From contig NZ_QARE02000015.1 of NCBI RefSeq assembly GCF_003052515.2, positions 62,001 through 126,000 of the forward strand: a stretch of DNA of 64,000 bases. The letters are read 5' to 3'. Shown here in pieces: positions 53,606 to 62,375 of this stretch; within the stretch, counting starts at the first letter, position 1, and each line of letters begins with the position of its first letter. A program made the translations under genes and the position numbers. The DNA is from Pseudomonas sp. RIT409. Lineage in GTDB: Bacteria; Pseudomonadota; Gammaproteobacteria; Pseudomonadales; Pseudomonadaceae. The notes under the pieces were generated by a model. The model saw only the letters and a program-made list of their open reading frames with translations. It ran no database searches and had not been told where the DNA came from.

Positions 53606-55228
53606 ATGATCCGCAACATCTCCATCGCTGCACGATCCGCGATCAGCTTCACCTTGATCGCTTCGATCGTGGTCATCGTCGGCATCTACGCCCTGTTCAA
53701 GATGTCTCTGATCGACAACACCAATCGCACGATCCAGCAGACGGGTATTCCGTCGTCCGCCGCTCTGGGTGCCATGAGGGAAGCGGTCCTTGGCTTGCGG
53801 ATCAACTCGCTCAAACTGGCGCTGTACGCCTCTGCCGATATGCGCGAGGACAGCAACCGCCGCCTGGAAGTCCAGCTCAAGAAATTCAGCGAAGCGCAGA
53901 CCGCTTATGCCGCCAGCCTCGAAAAACCGGACGAGCGCGCGCTGTTCGAGAGCATCAAGCCGATCCTGCAAGCGACCGAACCCGGTATTCGGCAATTGAT
54001 CGACCTGGGCAAGCAGGGCCGTGAGAAAGAGATGATCGAACTGCTCAACGGCCCCCTGCGGCAGAACTCCGAGCAGGCCTTTCCCAAGTTGTACGAGCTC
54101 ACCGCGCTGAACGAACAGAACATGAAAGGCCTGTTCGACCAGTCGACACAGACCTACACCAGCTCCCGCAACAATGTCGTGATGATCATTGTGCTCGCGC
54201 TACTGATCACGATCGCCGTCGCCCTGCTCGTCAGCCGCAGCATCGTGCGTCCGATCGGCAATGCGCTGTCGGCGGCCGAGAAGGTGGCTGCCGGGGATCT
54301 GACCCAGCCGATCGCCACAGACGGACGGGATGAGGTCAGCCAGCTCAATGGCACCCTGCTGACCATGCAGGGCAACCTCAAGAACACCTTGCAGGAAATT
54401 GCCCGGTCGGCCGAAGTCATCGCGTCCTCGTCCAGCCAATTGCGAGCGGTCACTTCAGAGTCCAATCAGAATCTGGCTCAACAGAACAATGAAATCGAGC
54501 AAGCCGCGACCGCCGTTACGGAGATGACCGCTGCCGTGGAGGAAGTGGCACGCAACGCAGTGGCCACCTCGCAGGCGTCGCAAGAATCCCGCTCGGCCAG
54601 CGAGCAAGGCAATGCCCGCGTCGGTGAAACCATCGAAGCGATCGAATCCATGGAACGCAATGCGGCGCGAAGCGCGGAACGGGTGGAAGGCCTCGCCGAC
54701 CGCGTGCGCGAGATCGCCAAAGTGCTGGATGTCATCCGCGGCATCGCCGAACAGACCAACCTGCTGGCACTGAACGCAGCCATCGAAGCGGCGCGGGCCG
54801 GTGAAGCAGGTCGCGGGTTTGCGGTGGTGGCCGATGAGGTGCGCGCCCTGGCGGCCCGTACGCAGCAATCCACCTTCGAGATCGAATCGATGGTCACCAC
54901 CATTCGAGAGGGGTCCGATCACGCCGTCTCTGCCATGCGCGAAAGCACTGACCAGGCCACACAAACGCGAACGTTGGCGCGCCAGTCCGGGGATGCCCTG
55001 CAGGAAATCATGGCCAGTGTGCTGCAGATCAACGAGCAGAACATGGTGATCGCCAGCGCTTCGGAAGAGCAGGCTCAGGTCGCCCGGGAAGTGGATCGCA
55101 ACCTGATCAACATCCGCAATTTGTCGATCATTTCCACTGAGCAGGCCCGCCAGACCGCCTCGGCAAGTGAAGAATTGGAGCAATTGGGCCACTCGCTGAC
55201 GCGCCTGGTGGCCAGTTTCAAGATGTAA
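53606..55228 (+). CDS. Methyl-accepting chemotaxis protein (4HB sensor)
   Basis: A 540-residue chemoreceptor. TM1 (about residues 11-30) and TM2 (about 190-212) bracket a periplasmic four-helix-bundle sensor domain of about 155 residues. A HAMP domain follows (VRPIGNALSAAEKVAAGDLTQ), then a signalling domain with the tip IRGIAEQTNLLALNAAIEAARAGEAGRGFAVVADEVR. No C-terminal CheR-docking pentapeptide is present (ends SLTRLVASFKM). AGAGG lies about eight bases before ATG. It lies divergently from the IclR gene and upstream of the dehydrogenase operon, so it probably senses the same carbon source (inference). Confidence 0.92.
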   Translation: MIRNISIAARSAISFTLIASIVVIVGIYALFKMSLIDNTNRTIQQTGIPSSAALGAMREAVLGLRINSLKLALYASADMREDSNRRLEVQLKKFSEAQTAYAASLEKPDERALFESIKPILQATEPGIRQLIDLGKQGREKEMIELLNGPLRQNSEQAFPKLYELTALNEQNMKGLFDQSTQTYTSSRNNVVMIIVLALLITIAVALLVSRSIVRPIGNALSAAEKVAAGDLTQPIATDGRDEVSQLNGTLLTMQGNLKNTLQEIARSAEVIASSSSQLRAVTSESNQNLAQQNNEIEQAATAVTEMTAAVEEVARNAVATSQASQESRSASEQGNARVGETIEAIESMERNAARSAERVEGLADRVREIAKVLDVIRGIAEQTNLLALNAAIEAARAGEAGRGFAVVADEVRALAARTQQSTFEIESMVTTIREGSDHAVSAMRESTDQATQTRTLARQSGDALQEIMASVLQINEQNMVIASASEEQAQVAREVDRNLINIRNLSIISTEQARQTASASEELEQLGHSLTRLVASFKM

Positions 55229-55254
55229 GCCAGGGTTAAAAATATCGGCTTAAT

Positions 55255-55267
55255 GAAATGTCATTCT
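55255..55267. promoter_or_regulatory. IclR-type operator candidate, site E
   Basis: GAAATGTCATTCT, 164 bp before the gamma-subunit gene and 26 bp after the chemoreceptor stop. It fits the same consensus as sites A-D. Confidence 0.6.
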
Positions 55268-55431
55268 ATTATTTGCCATTTCGCTGATATACCATTCCTC
55301 GCCCGATGCAGCTGTGGTCGTTTGACGCACGCTTCCACAGCTCCGACATCCTCCCCGAAAGACCCACACGTCCAAGATGGTCAGCAGGCCACTACACAAG
55401 CACCTTCTGCCGCACGCCTGACGGAGCAACC

Positions 55432-56166
55432 ATGAGCGATACACCTAATTCCCGACGCGAATTCCTGCGTCGAAGCGCAATTCTGATCCCCGCAGTCAGC
55501 CTGGGCGGGTATTCGGCGACGCAGATAGTGGCGCCGGCCCCGGTGCAGGCCGCTGCTGCAGCAGACGAACCGGCTCATGCGCCGAAGGCCTACGAACCGA
55601 GCTTTTTCACCGCCGCCGAGTGGCAATTCGTCAATGCAGCGTGCGCTGTCATCATCCCCGAAGACGAAGAAGGCCCTGGCGCAGTGTCGGCAGGCGTTCC
55701 CGAGTTTCTGGATCGTCAGATGGAAACCCCTTACGCCTACGGCCGACTCTGGTACATGCAAGGTCCTTTCATCACCGACCAACCGGTGGAATTGGGCTTC
55801 CAGTACAAGTTGGTGCCGCGTGAAATGTATCGCTTGGGCATCGCAGAGGTCGACGCTGTCTGCCAGACCGCCCACGGCAAGCATTTCGCAGAGCTGCCTG
55901 AACAGGTCCGGGTTGCCACGCTGACGGCACTGGAAAAAGGCCAGCTCAAACTGAATAACGTGCCGGGCGAAATGTTCTTCGCGCTGCTGCTGAAAAACGT
56001 CAAGGAAGGCTACTTCGCCGACCCCAAATACGGCGGCAACCAAGACATGGCGGGGTGGAAGATGATCGGTTTCCCCGGTGCGCGCGCAGATTTCATGGAC
56101 TGGGTGGATCGTCCCAACGAGCGTTATCCGCTCGGCCCTGTGTCCATCAACGGACTCAAGGGGTAA
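55432..56166 (+). CDS. Gluconate 2-dehydrogenase-like gamma subunit
   Basis: A 244-residue small subunit of a membrane-bound gluconate-2-dehydrogenase-type complex. A twin-arginine signal (SRREFLRRSAILIPAVSLGG) occupies residues 8-30, followed by the subunit-3 family body (SFFTAAEWQFVNAACAVIIPEDEEGPGA, then VPREMYRLGIAEV and MAGWKMIGFPGARADFMDWV). In the family the gamma subunit carries the flavoprotein across the membrane by hitch-hiking. ATG 55432 leads into the Tat signal. The flavoprotein gene follows after 6 bp. Confidence 0.88.
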   Translation: MSDTPNSRREFLRRSAILIPAVSLGGYSATQIVAPAPVQAAAAADEPAHAPKAYEPSFFTAAEWQFVNAACAVIIPEDEEGPGAVSAGVPEFLDRQMETPYAYGRLWYMQGPFITDQPVELGFQYKLVPREMYRLGIAEVDAVCQTAHGKHFAELPEQVRVATLTALEKGQLKLNNVPGEMFFALLLKNVKEGYFADPKYGGNQDMAGWKMIGFPGARADFMDWVDRPNERYPLGPVSINGLKG

Positions 56167-56172
56167 GGGCAG

Positions 56173-57951
56173 ATGGCAATCAAAAAACCGGAAATCGATG
56201 CCGTAATCGTCGGTCTGGGCTGGGTGGGATCGATTCTCGCGGCCGAGTTGACCGAGGCCGGGTTGAACGTGGTCGCCCTGGAACGTGGGCCTGATCAGGA
56301 CACCCCTGACGACGCGAGCTACCCGAAAGTCATCGACGAACTCGCCTACACGGTGCGCGGCAAGCTGTATCAGGACTTGTCCAAGGAAACCGTCACCATT
56401 CGGCACACGCCCTCCGGCATCGCGGTCCCCTACCGGCAGCAAGGCACCTTCCTGCTGGGCAACGGCGTGGGCGGCGCAGGTTTCCACTGGAACGGCTTGA
56501 CCTGGCGCCCACTGCCCAGCGACCTGAAGCTGCGCAGCCATTACACCGAGCGCTACGGCAAGAACATGATTCCTGACAACATGACCATTCAGGATCACGG
56601 GGTCAGCTACGAAGAACTCGAACCCTTCTTCACTCGCTTCGAAGACGTCGCTGGCGTCTCCGGCAAAGCGGGCAATATCAAGGGTCAGCTCATCGAAGGC
56701 GGAAACCAGTTCGAAGGCCCGCGCAGTAAGGAATTCCCGCTGCCACCGCTCAAACCGGTCTACGGCGATACGCTGTTCGAAACCGCTGCCAAGCAATTGG
56801 GCTACTCGCCCTTCAAGATCCCGGCGGGCAATGCGTCCGGGCCCTACACCAACCCTTACGGCGTTCGCCTGGGGCCGTGCAACTTCTGTGGTTTCTGCGA
56901 AAACTATGGCTGCTACATGTATTCGAAAGCCTCGCCGCAGACCACGATCCTCCCCGCACTTCGTCGCCGGAAGAACTTCGAATTGCGCCCGCTCTCCCAC
57001 GTCACGAAAGTGAACCTGGATTCCACCGGGAAACAGGCGACAGGCGTGACTTACATCGACGCACAGGGTAACGAGACCGAGCAACCGGCACGGCTGGTGA
57101 TCCTCAGCGCCTTCCAGTTGCACAACGTGCGCCTGCTGCTGCTGTCGGGCATCGGTAAACCCTACAACCCACAGACCGGCGAAGGTCTGGTGGGCAAGAA
57201 CTACGGGTATCAGATGCTCAGCTCGATCAATGTGGTCATGCCCAAGGGCACGTACCTGAACCCCTTCATCGGGACGGGTGCGGGCGGATCGGCCATCGAC
57301 AATTACAACGGCGACAATTTCGACCACACCGGCCTGGGCTTCATCGGTGGCGCCAACATCGGTCACCACCGCACAGGCGGGCGTCCCATCGGGCAGAGCA
57401 GCGTCGCCAAAGGCGCGCCGAACTGGGGCAAAGGCTGGAAAGCCGCTGTCGCCGACAATTATCAACGCAGCCTGAACATCTACACCCAAGGCTCGGTGAT
57501 GGCCTACCGAGACAGCTATGTGGACCTTGACCCGACGTACCGCGACTCATTCGGCCAGCCGCTGTTGCGCGTCACCTTCAACTGGCATGACAACGACATC
57601 AAAATGTCGCAGTACGTGACAGGCAAAGCGGAGGAGATCGTCAAGGCGATGAAGCCTGATTCCTACCAGGTCAATGTCAAGAAGCTCGGTACGCCGTACG
57701 ACACCCGTTTTTACCAGAGCACGCACACCACCGGCGGCGCCATCATGGGCACCAGCCCGTCCAACAGCGTGGTCAACCGCTACCTGCAATCCTGGGATGT
57801 GCCCAACTTGTTCGTGATCGGCGCATCGGCGTTTCCGCAGAACATCGGCTACAACCCGACGGGACTCGTCGGTGCCCTCGCGTACTGGTCGGCCAATGCC
57901 ATCAGACAGCACTACCTGAAGAACCCCGGCAAGCCGTTGGTGGAGGCCTGA
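56173..57951 (+). CDS. GMC-family flavoprotein, gluconate 2-dehydrogenase-like alpha subunit
   Basis: A 592-residue FAD-dependent GMC oxidoreductase. The Rossmann loop is VIVGLGWVGSILAAELTEAG near residues 11-30, and the GMC C-terminal FAD/substrate part is NIGYNPTGLVGALAYW. A cysteine-rich segment CNFCGFCENYGC (about residues 236-247) is present, which in this family relates to an iron-sulfur cluster. No signal peptide is seen; export relies on the gamma subunit. Oxidises a sugar or sugar acid in the periplasm; gluconate is only the prototype substrate. Start ATG follows GGGCAG; the cytochrome gene begins 1 bp after its stop. Confidence 0.9.
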   Translation: MAIKKPEIDAVIVGLGWVGSILAAELTEAGLNVVALERGPDQDTPDDASYPKVIDELAYTVRGKLYQDLSKETVTIRHTPSGIAVPYRQQGTFLLGNGVGGAGFHWNGLTWRPLPSDLKLRSHYTERYGKNMIPDNMTIQDHGVSYEELEPFFTRFEDVAGVSGKAGNIKGQLIEGGNQFEGPRSKEFPLPPLKPVYGDTLFETAAKQLGYSPFKIPAGNASGPYTNPYGVRLGPCNFCGFCENYGCYMYSKASPQTTILPALRRRKNFELRPLSHVTKVNLDSTGKQATGVTYIDAQGNETEQPARLVILSAFQLHNVRLLLLSGIGKPYNPQTGEGLVGKNYGYQMLSSINVVMPKGTYLNPFIGTGAGGSAIDNYNGDNFDHTGLGFIGGANIGHHRTGGRPIGQSSVAKGAPNWGKGWKAAVADNYQRSLNIYTQGSVMAYRDSYVDLDPTYRDSFGQPLLRVTFNWHDNDIKMSQYVTGKAEEIVKAMKPDSYQVNVKKLGTPYDTRFYQSTHTTGGAIMGTSPSNSVVNRYLQSWDVPNLFVIGASAFPQNIGYNPTGLVGALAYWSANAIRQHYLKNPGKPLVEA

Positions 57952-57952
57952 G

Positions 57953-59224
57953 ATGACGACGTTGAACACACTGTTGAAGTGGAGCGCATTGTGCCTGGGC
58001 TCGATCAGCCTGCATGCGATGGCCGCGTCGGCTGATCCTCAAGCCGTGCAGCGGGGTGAGTACCTGGCCCGCGCCGGCGACTGCATGGCCTGCCATACGG
58101 TCAAGGGCGGCGAGCCCTATGCCGGCGGGCTGGGCCTGGAAACGCCGATCGGCGCGGTCTACGCCACCAACATCACCCCTGATCCCGTGCACGGCATCGG
58201 CGAGTACACGCTGGAGGACTTCGACAAGGCCGTGCGTCACGGTATCCGGCGTGATGGCTCGAGCCTGTATCCGGCGATGCCGTTTCCGTCGTATGCCAAA
58301 GTCTCCGATCAGGACATCGCGGATCTGTACGCGTACTTCATGAACGCCGTGAAGCCTGCCGCAACGCCCAACCGCGATGCCGATATCCCATGGCCGCTGA
58401 GCATGCGCTGGCCGTTGACGATCTGGCGCTGGACATTCGCACCGGCCGTGGCGAGCTCGGTGCCTGCCTCATCCGACCCTCAACTGGCGCGCGGTCAATA
58501 CCTGGTCGAAGGCCTGGGCCATTGCGGCAGTTGCCACACGCCGCGTGGTATCGGCATGCAGGAAAAAGCCCTGTCGGCCGATGCGCAAGGTCAGTTCCTC
58601 GCCGGAGGCGCTCCGCTGGAAGGTTGGGTCGCCAAGAACCTGCGAGGCGACACCCATGATGGTCTGGGCGCCTGGAGCGAAGCGGAAATCGCCCAGTTCC
58701 TCAAGACAGGTCGCACCGACCGTACGGCAGTGTTCGGCAGCATGACCGATGTGGTGCAGCACAGCATGCAGTACCTGACCGACGAGGATCGCCTGGCGAT
58801 CGCGCGTTACCTCAAGAGCCTGCCCGCGTCAGGCCCTGCGCCTGCAGCATCAGGCAGCTCCGACACTGCCAAGCAGATGGCCAACCTGGACGTGCAGGCG
58901 GTCGGAGCACGGACCTATGCAGATAACTGCATGGCTTGCCATCGCAGTGACGGCAAAGGTTACGCGCAGGTGTTCCCGGCACTGGCCGGCAACTCGGTCG
59001 TCAATGGCAAGGATGCGACGTCGCTGATTCACATCGTGCTCGATGGCGGCTACCTCCCCGGGAACCAGCACGCCCCGACGGCGTTCGCCATGCCGGGTTT
59101 CGCATGGCGTCTCTCCGACCAGGAAGTGGCTGACGTGGTCACCTTCATCCGCACCGGATGGGGGAACACCGGCAAGCCGGTGAGCGCTGCCGATGTGCAG
59201 GCCCAGCGCAAGGCCGCACACTGA
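57953..59224 (+). CDS. Triheme cytochrome c subunit of the dehydrogenase
   Basis: A 423-residue periplasmic cytochrome c. A signal peptide (residues 1-25, ending AMA-ASA) is followed by three CxxCH heme sites: CMACH, CGSCH and CMACH, at about residues 44, 187 and 325, the membrane-gluconate-dehydrogenase layout. It passes electrons from the flavoprotein to ubiquinone. Translation is tightly coupled: ATG lies 1 bp after the GMC stop. It ends the gamma-alpha-cytochrome operon, and a hairpin follows. Confidence 0.9.
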   Translation: MTTLNTLLKWSALCLGSISLHAMAASADPQAVQRGEYLARAGDCMACHTVKGGEPYAGGLGLETPIGAVYATNITPDPVHGIGEYTLEDFDKAVRHGIRRDGSSLYPAMPFPSYAKVSDQDIADLYAYFMNAVKPAATPNRDADIPWPLSMRWPLTIWRWTFAPAVASSVPASSDPQLARGQYLVEGLGHCGSCHTPRGIGMQEKALSADAQGQFLAGGAPLEGWVAKNLRGDTHDGLGAWSEAEIAQFLKTGRTDRTAVFGSMTDVVQHSMQYLTDEDRLAIARYLKSLPASGPAPAASGSSDTAKQMANLDVQAVGARTYADNCMACHRSDGKGYAQVFPALAGNSVVNGKDATSLIHIVLDGGYLPGNQHAPTAFAMPGFAWRLSDQEVADVVTFIRTGWGNTGKPVSAADVQAQRKAAH

Positions 59225-59257
59225 CCCGTCGCACGTCCCGCAACCGCCCTGCTCTCG

Positions 59258-59279
59258 CGAGCCCCTCGACCGGGGCTCG
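59258..59279. terminator. Hairpin between convergent genes
   Basis: A perfect 8-bp stem CGAGCCCC / GGGGCTCG with a 6-base loop lies 33 bp after the cytochrome stop, before the stop of the minus-strand IclR gene. No T-run is seen. Confidence 0.5.
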
Positions 59280-59353
59280 TGACGAGCGCTTCAGAGCCTA
59301 CCCACGGTCGAGCCGAAGCACGCACCTACACCGCTGAGGGTTGGCAACTGCTC

Positions 59354-60850
59354 TCATATCCCCAAGGACAAAAGCCGGCCAATCTTTTTCGTCGCTTCCT
59401 GCATCAACAGGGTGAGACGAGGCAGATCACGCTCATCCTTGCGGTTTTGTGGGATGGTCGCTGAAATGGAGCCGCGAATCTGGCCATCCACGAAAAACGG
59501 AACGGCCAGGCCGAAAGCGCCCAATACACGCTCGCCAGTGCCCGTTGCCCAGCCACGCTGCGCGATGGTATCGAGGTCGCTTTGCAAGGCGTCACGGTCG
59601 GTGATGGTGGCATCGGTCAGCTTGACCAGGTCGATCGCCTCAATGACATCCGGTTCGCAGAACGCAAGCACCGCCTTGCCCGCCGCACCGGCGTACAGAG
59701 GCACCTCCGTGTGAACCGAGAGCTGATACTGGATGGGACGCCATCCCTGTATCACGTCGAGGAATTGCGCACGATTGAGCGTTTTGTCGAACGCGAGAAT
59801 CGCGATGGTCTCCCCGGTTTCCTGCACCAGCCTGCTGACCGTCGAGCGCGTCAGATCGGCGATGTTGTCTCGAAAGCCCAGTCTGGCTGCCCACTGAAAC
59901 AACTTTGGCCCCGGGTACAACACGGCGTCGACCGACACCACGATTTCGGACTCAAGACCCGACTGCATCAAGCGCTTGGCCGTGGCTGCATTGCACAGCA
60001 GTTGGTCATGCAAACCCACGGTGTACTTCACGCCTTGCGGCAGGGCGCAGGCGATGAGCATGAGCCGTTCCAGCCGGGAGGCAGTGGTCTTGGCATCCTC
60101 CAGTGAAATCACCGGATCAGACCTTTCACCGTCGCGCATGATCCCATCGAGCGCACTGTCCAGTTCCTCGGCAAACTGCGACACGCTTTGGCTGATGTGC
60201 GCCAGCGACTGGGCCGGCGCCCCGTCTGCCGAATGCACGGAGACCGCGATCAGCAAACCACACCGCAGTGTGCGAACCGTCACGGCCAACGGCTCCGGAA
60301 ACTCATGGGCCGTCAGGTCTGCGGGGTCGGCGCGGCCAGGTTGGCCACACGCGTCCGGCCCCATCCACGCCGAAAATGCTTGGCCAATGTGACCGAACGA
60401 CAGCGGGTGCATGATTCCCAACTCTGGCCTGAAGGTGAGCGACGCCTTCGGCTCACCGCACGCGGCCACGAAATAGCCGCCCTCGCAGGGGCTGTGAATG
60501 GACAGCAACACGGTCGCCCCCGTGGCGTCGGCTATCTCGGCGAGTCGTGTGCGGCCAATTTGTAACAGGGCACTTCTATCGATCAGTGCGTTGGTCAGCA
60601 CATTCAACCTCGGCCCCACCGTGTATTTCCCCGCCCCGGCTTCGAGCGCCAGCCCTTGTTCCACCAGTGTGAGCAAGATCCGATTCACGGTGCTCCGGCT
60701 TTCGTCCAGGCGAGCCGCGAGTTCCCGGACGCCCCAAGGCTCGGCACCGAACCGGAAAACGAGCGCGTCGATCACTTCGATCAGTCGGATGTGGCTGGAA
60801 GCAGGTGAACCGGCTTGGACGCGGCGATTGGCTGGCGGTACTTGAGGCAT
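59354..60850 (-). CDS. Double-length IclR-type regulator
   Basis: A 498-residue protein, twice the usual ~250. The first half has an IclR winged helix (RLIEVIDALVFRF, then VRELAARLDESRSTVNRILLTLVEQGL) and a ligand-domain-like part (DATGATVLLSIHSP). The second half begins with an HTH-like but degenerate segment near 255-290 and ends with another ligand domain (TGETIAILAFDKTLNRAQFLDV, LYAGAAGKAVLAF, VPFFVDGQIRGSISATIP). Two IclR modules appear fused; only the first DNA-binding domain looks intact. It is divergent from the MHS operon (168 bp), which it presumably regulates. Confidence 0.82.
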   Translation of the reverse strand: MPQVPPANRRVQAGSPASSHIRLIEVIDALVFRFGAEPWGVRELAARLDESRSTVNRILLTLVEQGLALEAGAGKYTVGPRLNVLTNALIDRSALLQIGRTRLAEIADATGATVLLSIHSPCEGGYFVAACGEPKASLTFRPELGIMHPLSFGHIGQAFSAWMGPDACGQPGRADPADLTAHEFPEPLAVTVRTLRCGLLIAVSVHSADGAPAQSLAHISQSVSQFAEELDSALDGIMRDGERSDPVISLEDAKTTASRLERLMLIACALPQGVKYTVGLHDQLLCNAATAKRLMQSGLESEIVVSVDAVLYPGPKLFQWAARLGFRDNIADLTRSTVSRLVQETGETIAILAFDKTLNRAQFLDVIQGWRPIQYQLSVHTEVPLYAGAAGKAVLAFCEPDVIEAIDLVKLTDATITDRDALQSDLDTIAQRGWATGTGERVLGAFGLAVPFFVDGQIRGSISATIPQNRKDERDLPRLTLLMQEATKKIGRLLSLGI

Positions 60851-60968
60851 CGGAAGATCGAATCGTTGGCAGGGGCGCTCATTCTGCGGGGGAAGCCGCG
60901 CTCACCGCAATGATACGCGGCAGTTGACAAGCCGCTCAGCGTTCTGGATTCTAGAAAAAACAAAAGCA

Positions 60969-60979
60969 GGACACTGTCC
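60969..60979. promoter_or_regulatory. Perfect 11-bp palindrome upstream of the MHS operon
   Basis: GGACACTGTCC lies 39 bp before the transporter start, between it and the double IclR gene. It may be that protein's operator; there is no second copy in the region to support this. Confidence 0.35.
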
Positions 60980-61018
60980 CATTTTTTGAATGGTAGCGTC
61001 CGATAATCTGGAGTGGCC

Positions 61019-62365
61019 ATGAATAACAACAATGCGATGGCGCAGCCTGCGGTGCTGCCGACCAAAACCAGAGAGCAGGTGACCAAGGCCAAGAAGGCCA
61101 CTCGCGCCGCGGTATTCGGAACCTTCGTCGAATACTACGATTTCAGCGTGTACGGTTACGTCGCTGCCACGCTGGCCACGGTGTTCTTCCCGTCGGATGA
61201 CCCTACCATCGGGTTGCTTAACGCGTTCCTGGTGTTCGGCTCGGCGTTTCTGGTGCGCCCATTGGGGGCCATCGGGTTCGGCTGGCTGGGTGACAAGGTG
61301 GGCCGGCGCACCAGCCTGATCGCCAGTATTACCTTGATGGGCGCGGCAGCCACCTTGATAGGCCTGCTGCCGGGCTATGCCGTCATTGGCGTCTGGGCGC
61401 CGACTCTTCTGGTGGCACTGCGGATGCTCCAAGGCTTCTCGGCGGGCGGGGAGATCGGGGGTGCAGCCAGTTACATCCGGGAATGGGCGCCACCCAGCCG
61501 CCGCTCGCTGTACATCTCCTTCCTGCCCTCCATTGCCCAATTGGGCAAGGGCCTGGCGGCTGCCATTGCAGGCCTCGCTGCCGCAACGCTCACCGACCCG
61601 CAAATGCTCGAATGGGGCTGGCGCGTGCCCTTCCTCCTGGCGCTCCCGCTGGGCATCATCGGCCTGTGGATGCGCCTGAGCATTGAAGACAGTCCGGAGT
61701 TCGAGGCGAAGAAAGACGACACAGCCGGCAAAAAGAGCCAGCCCTTTGCCGAACTGATCAGCAGCTACCCGCGCGCACTGTTCAAAGTGGTGCTGATCGC
61801 CCTGGTCCAGAACATCGGGACCTACATCGGCACCGTCTTCATCGCCGCGTACTTCAGCTCCATCCTGGGTTACAGCAAAGGCCAGGCATCGACCATCGTG
61901 CTGATCGCGGTGATCTTCGCTGCGTTCCTGATTCCACTGGCTGGCCAACTCGGTTCTTACCGGGGTGGGAAATCGATCCTGCGCCTCTCGTACATCGCTT
62001 ACGCGGTGCTGTCGATCCCGTCCTTCATTCTGATGCAGCAGGGCTCGGTCAGCCTCGCCATCGCCGGGCTGGCGCTTGGCATGATCCCCTACGCCCTGTG
62101 CCAGGCAGGCACCTATTCGGTCATGCCGGAGTTTTTCCCCATGCACATCCGTCACACCGGCGTGGCGTTCGGCCACAGCGTGGGCGCGGTGATCGGCGGC
62201 GGCGCCGGCCCATATTTCGCCACTTGGCTCATCGGTGCCACCGGCAACCAATACGCCCCGGCTTACATCCTGTGCATCGCCGGCGTCATCGGGCTGATCA
62301 TTATTTCGACCGTGCGCAAGAACGCGCCGGCCGACCAAGACACCACGACCCATCAATATTCCTGA
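61019..62365 (+). CDS. MFS transporter, metabolite:H+ symporter (MHS) family
   Basis: A 448-residue MHS-type symporter with twelve hydrophobic segments: TRAAVFGTFVEYYDFSVYGYVAATLATVFFP at the N-terminus, the FLVRPLGAIGFGWLGDKVGRRTSL loop and RMLQGFSAGGEIGGAASYIREWAP in TM4-5, all diagnostic of the family (ShiA, KgtP, ProP relatives). Import of a di- or hydroxy-carboxylate fits the context. GGAG lies five bases before ATG 61019. It heads an operon with hydroxyacid dehydrogenase and RraA-like genes. Confidence 0.9.
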   Translation: MNNNNAMAQPAVLPTKTREQVTKAKKATRAAVFGTFVEYYDFSVYGYVAATLATVFFPSDDPTIGLLNAFLVFGSAFLVRPLGAIGFGWLGDKVGRRTSLIASITLMGAAATLIGLLPGYAVIGVWAPTLLVALRMLQGFSAGGEIGGAASYIREWAPPSRRSLYISFLPSIAQLGKGLAAAIAGLAAATLTDPQMLEWGWRVPFLLALPLGIIGLWMRLSIEDSPEFEAKKDDTAGKKSQPFAELISSYPRALFKVVLIALVQNIGTYIGTVFIAAYFSSILGYSKGQASTIVLIAVIFAAFLIPLAGQLGSYRGGKSILRLSYIAYAVLSIPSFILMQQGSVSLAIAGLALGMIPYALCQAGTYSVMPEFFPMHIRHTGVAFGHSVGAVIGGGAGPYFATWLIGATGNQYAPAYILCIAGVIGLIIISTVRKNAPADQDTTTHQYS

Positions 62366-62375
62366 GGTGGCGCTC

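Noticed and set aside
55381..57489. A 702-codon minus-strand open frame
   Set aside because: Antisense to the dehydrogenase gamma and alpha genes, which have clear motifs and Tat signals; the antisense frame is a shadow.
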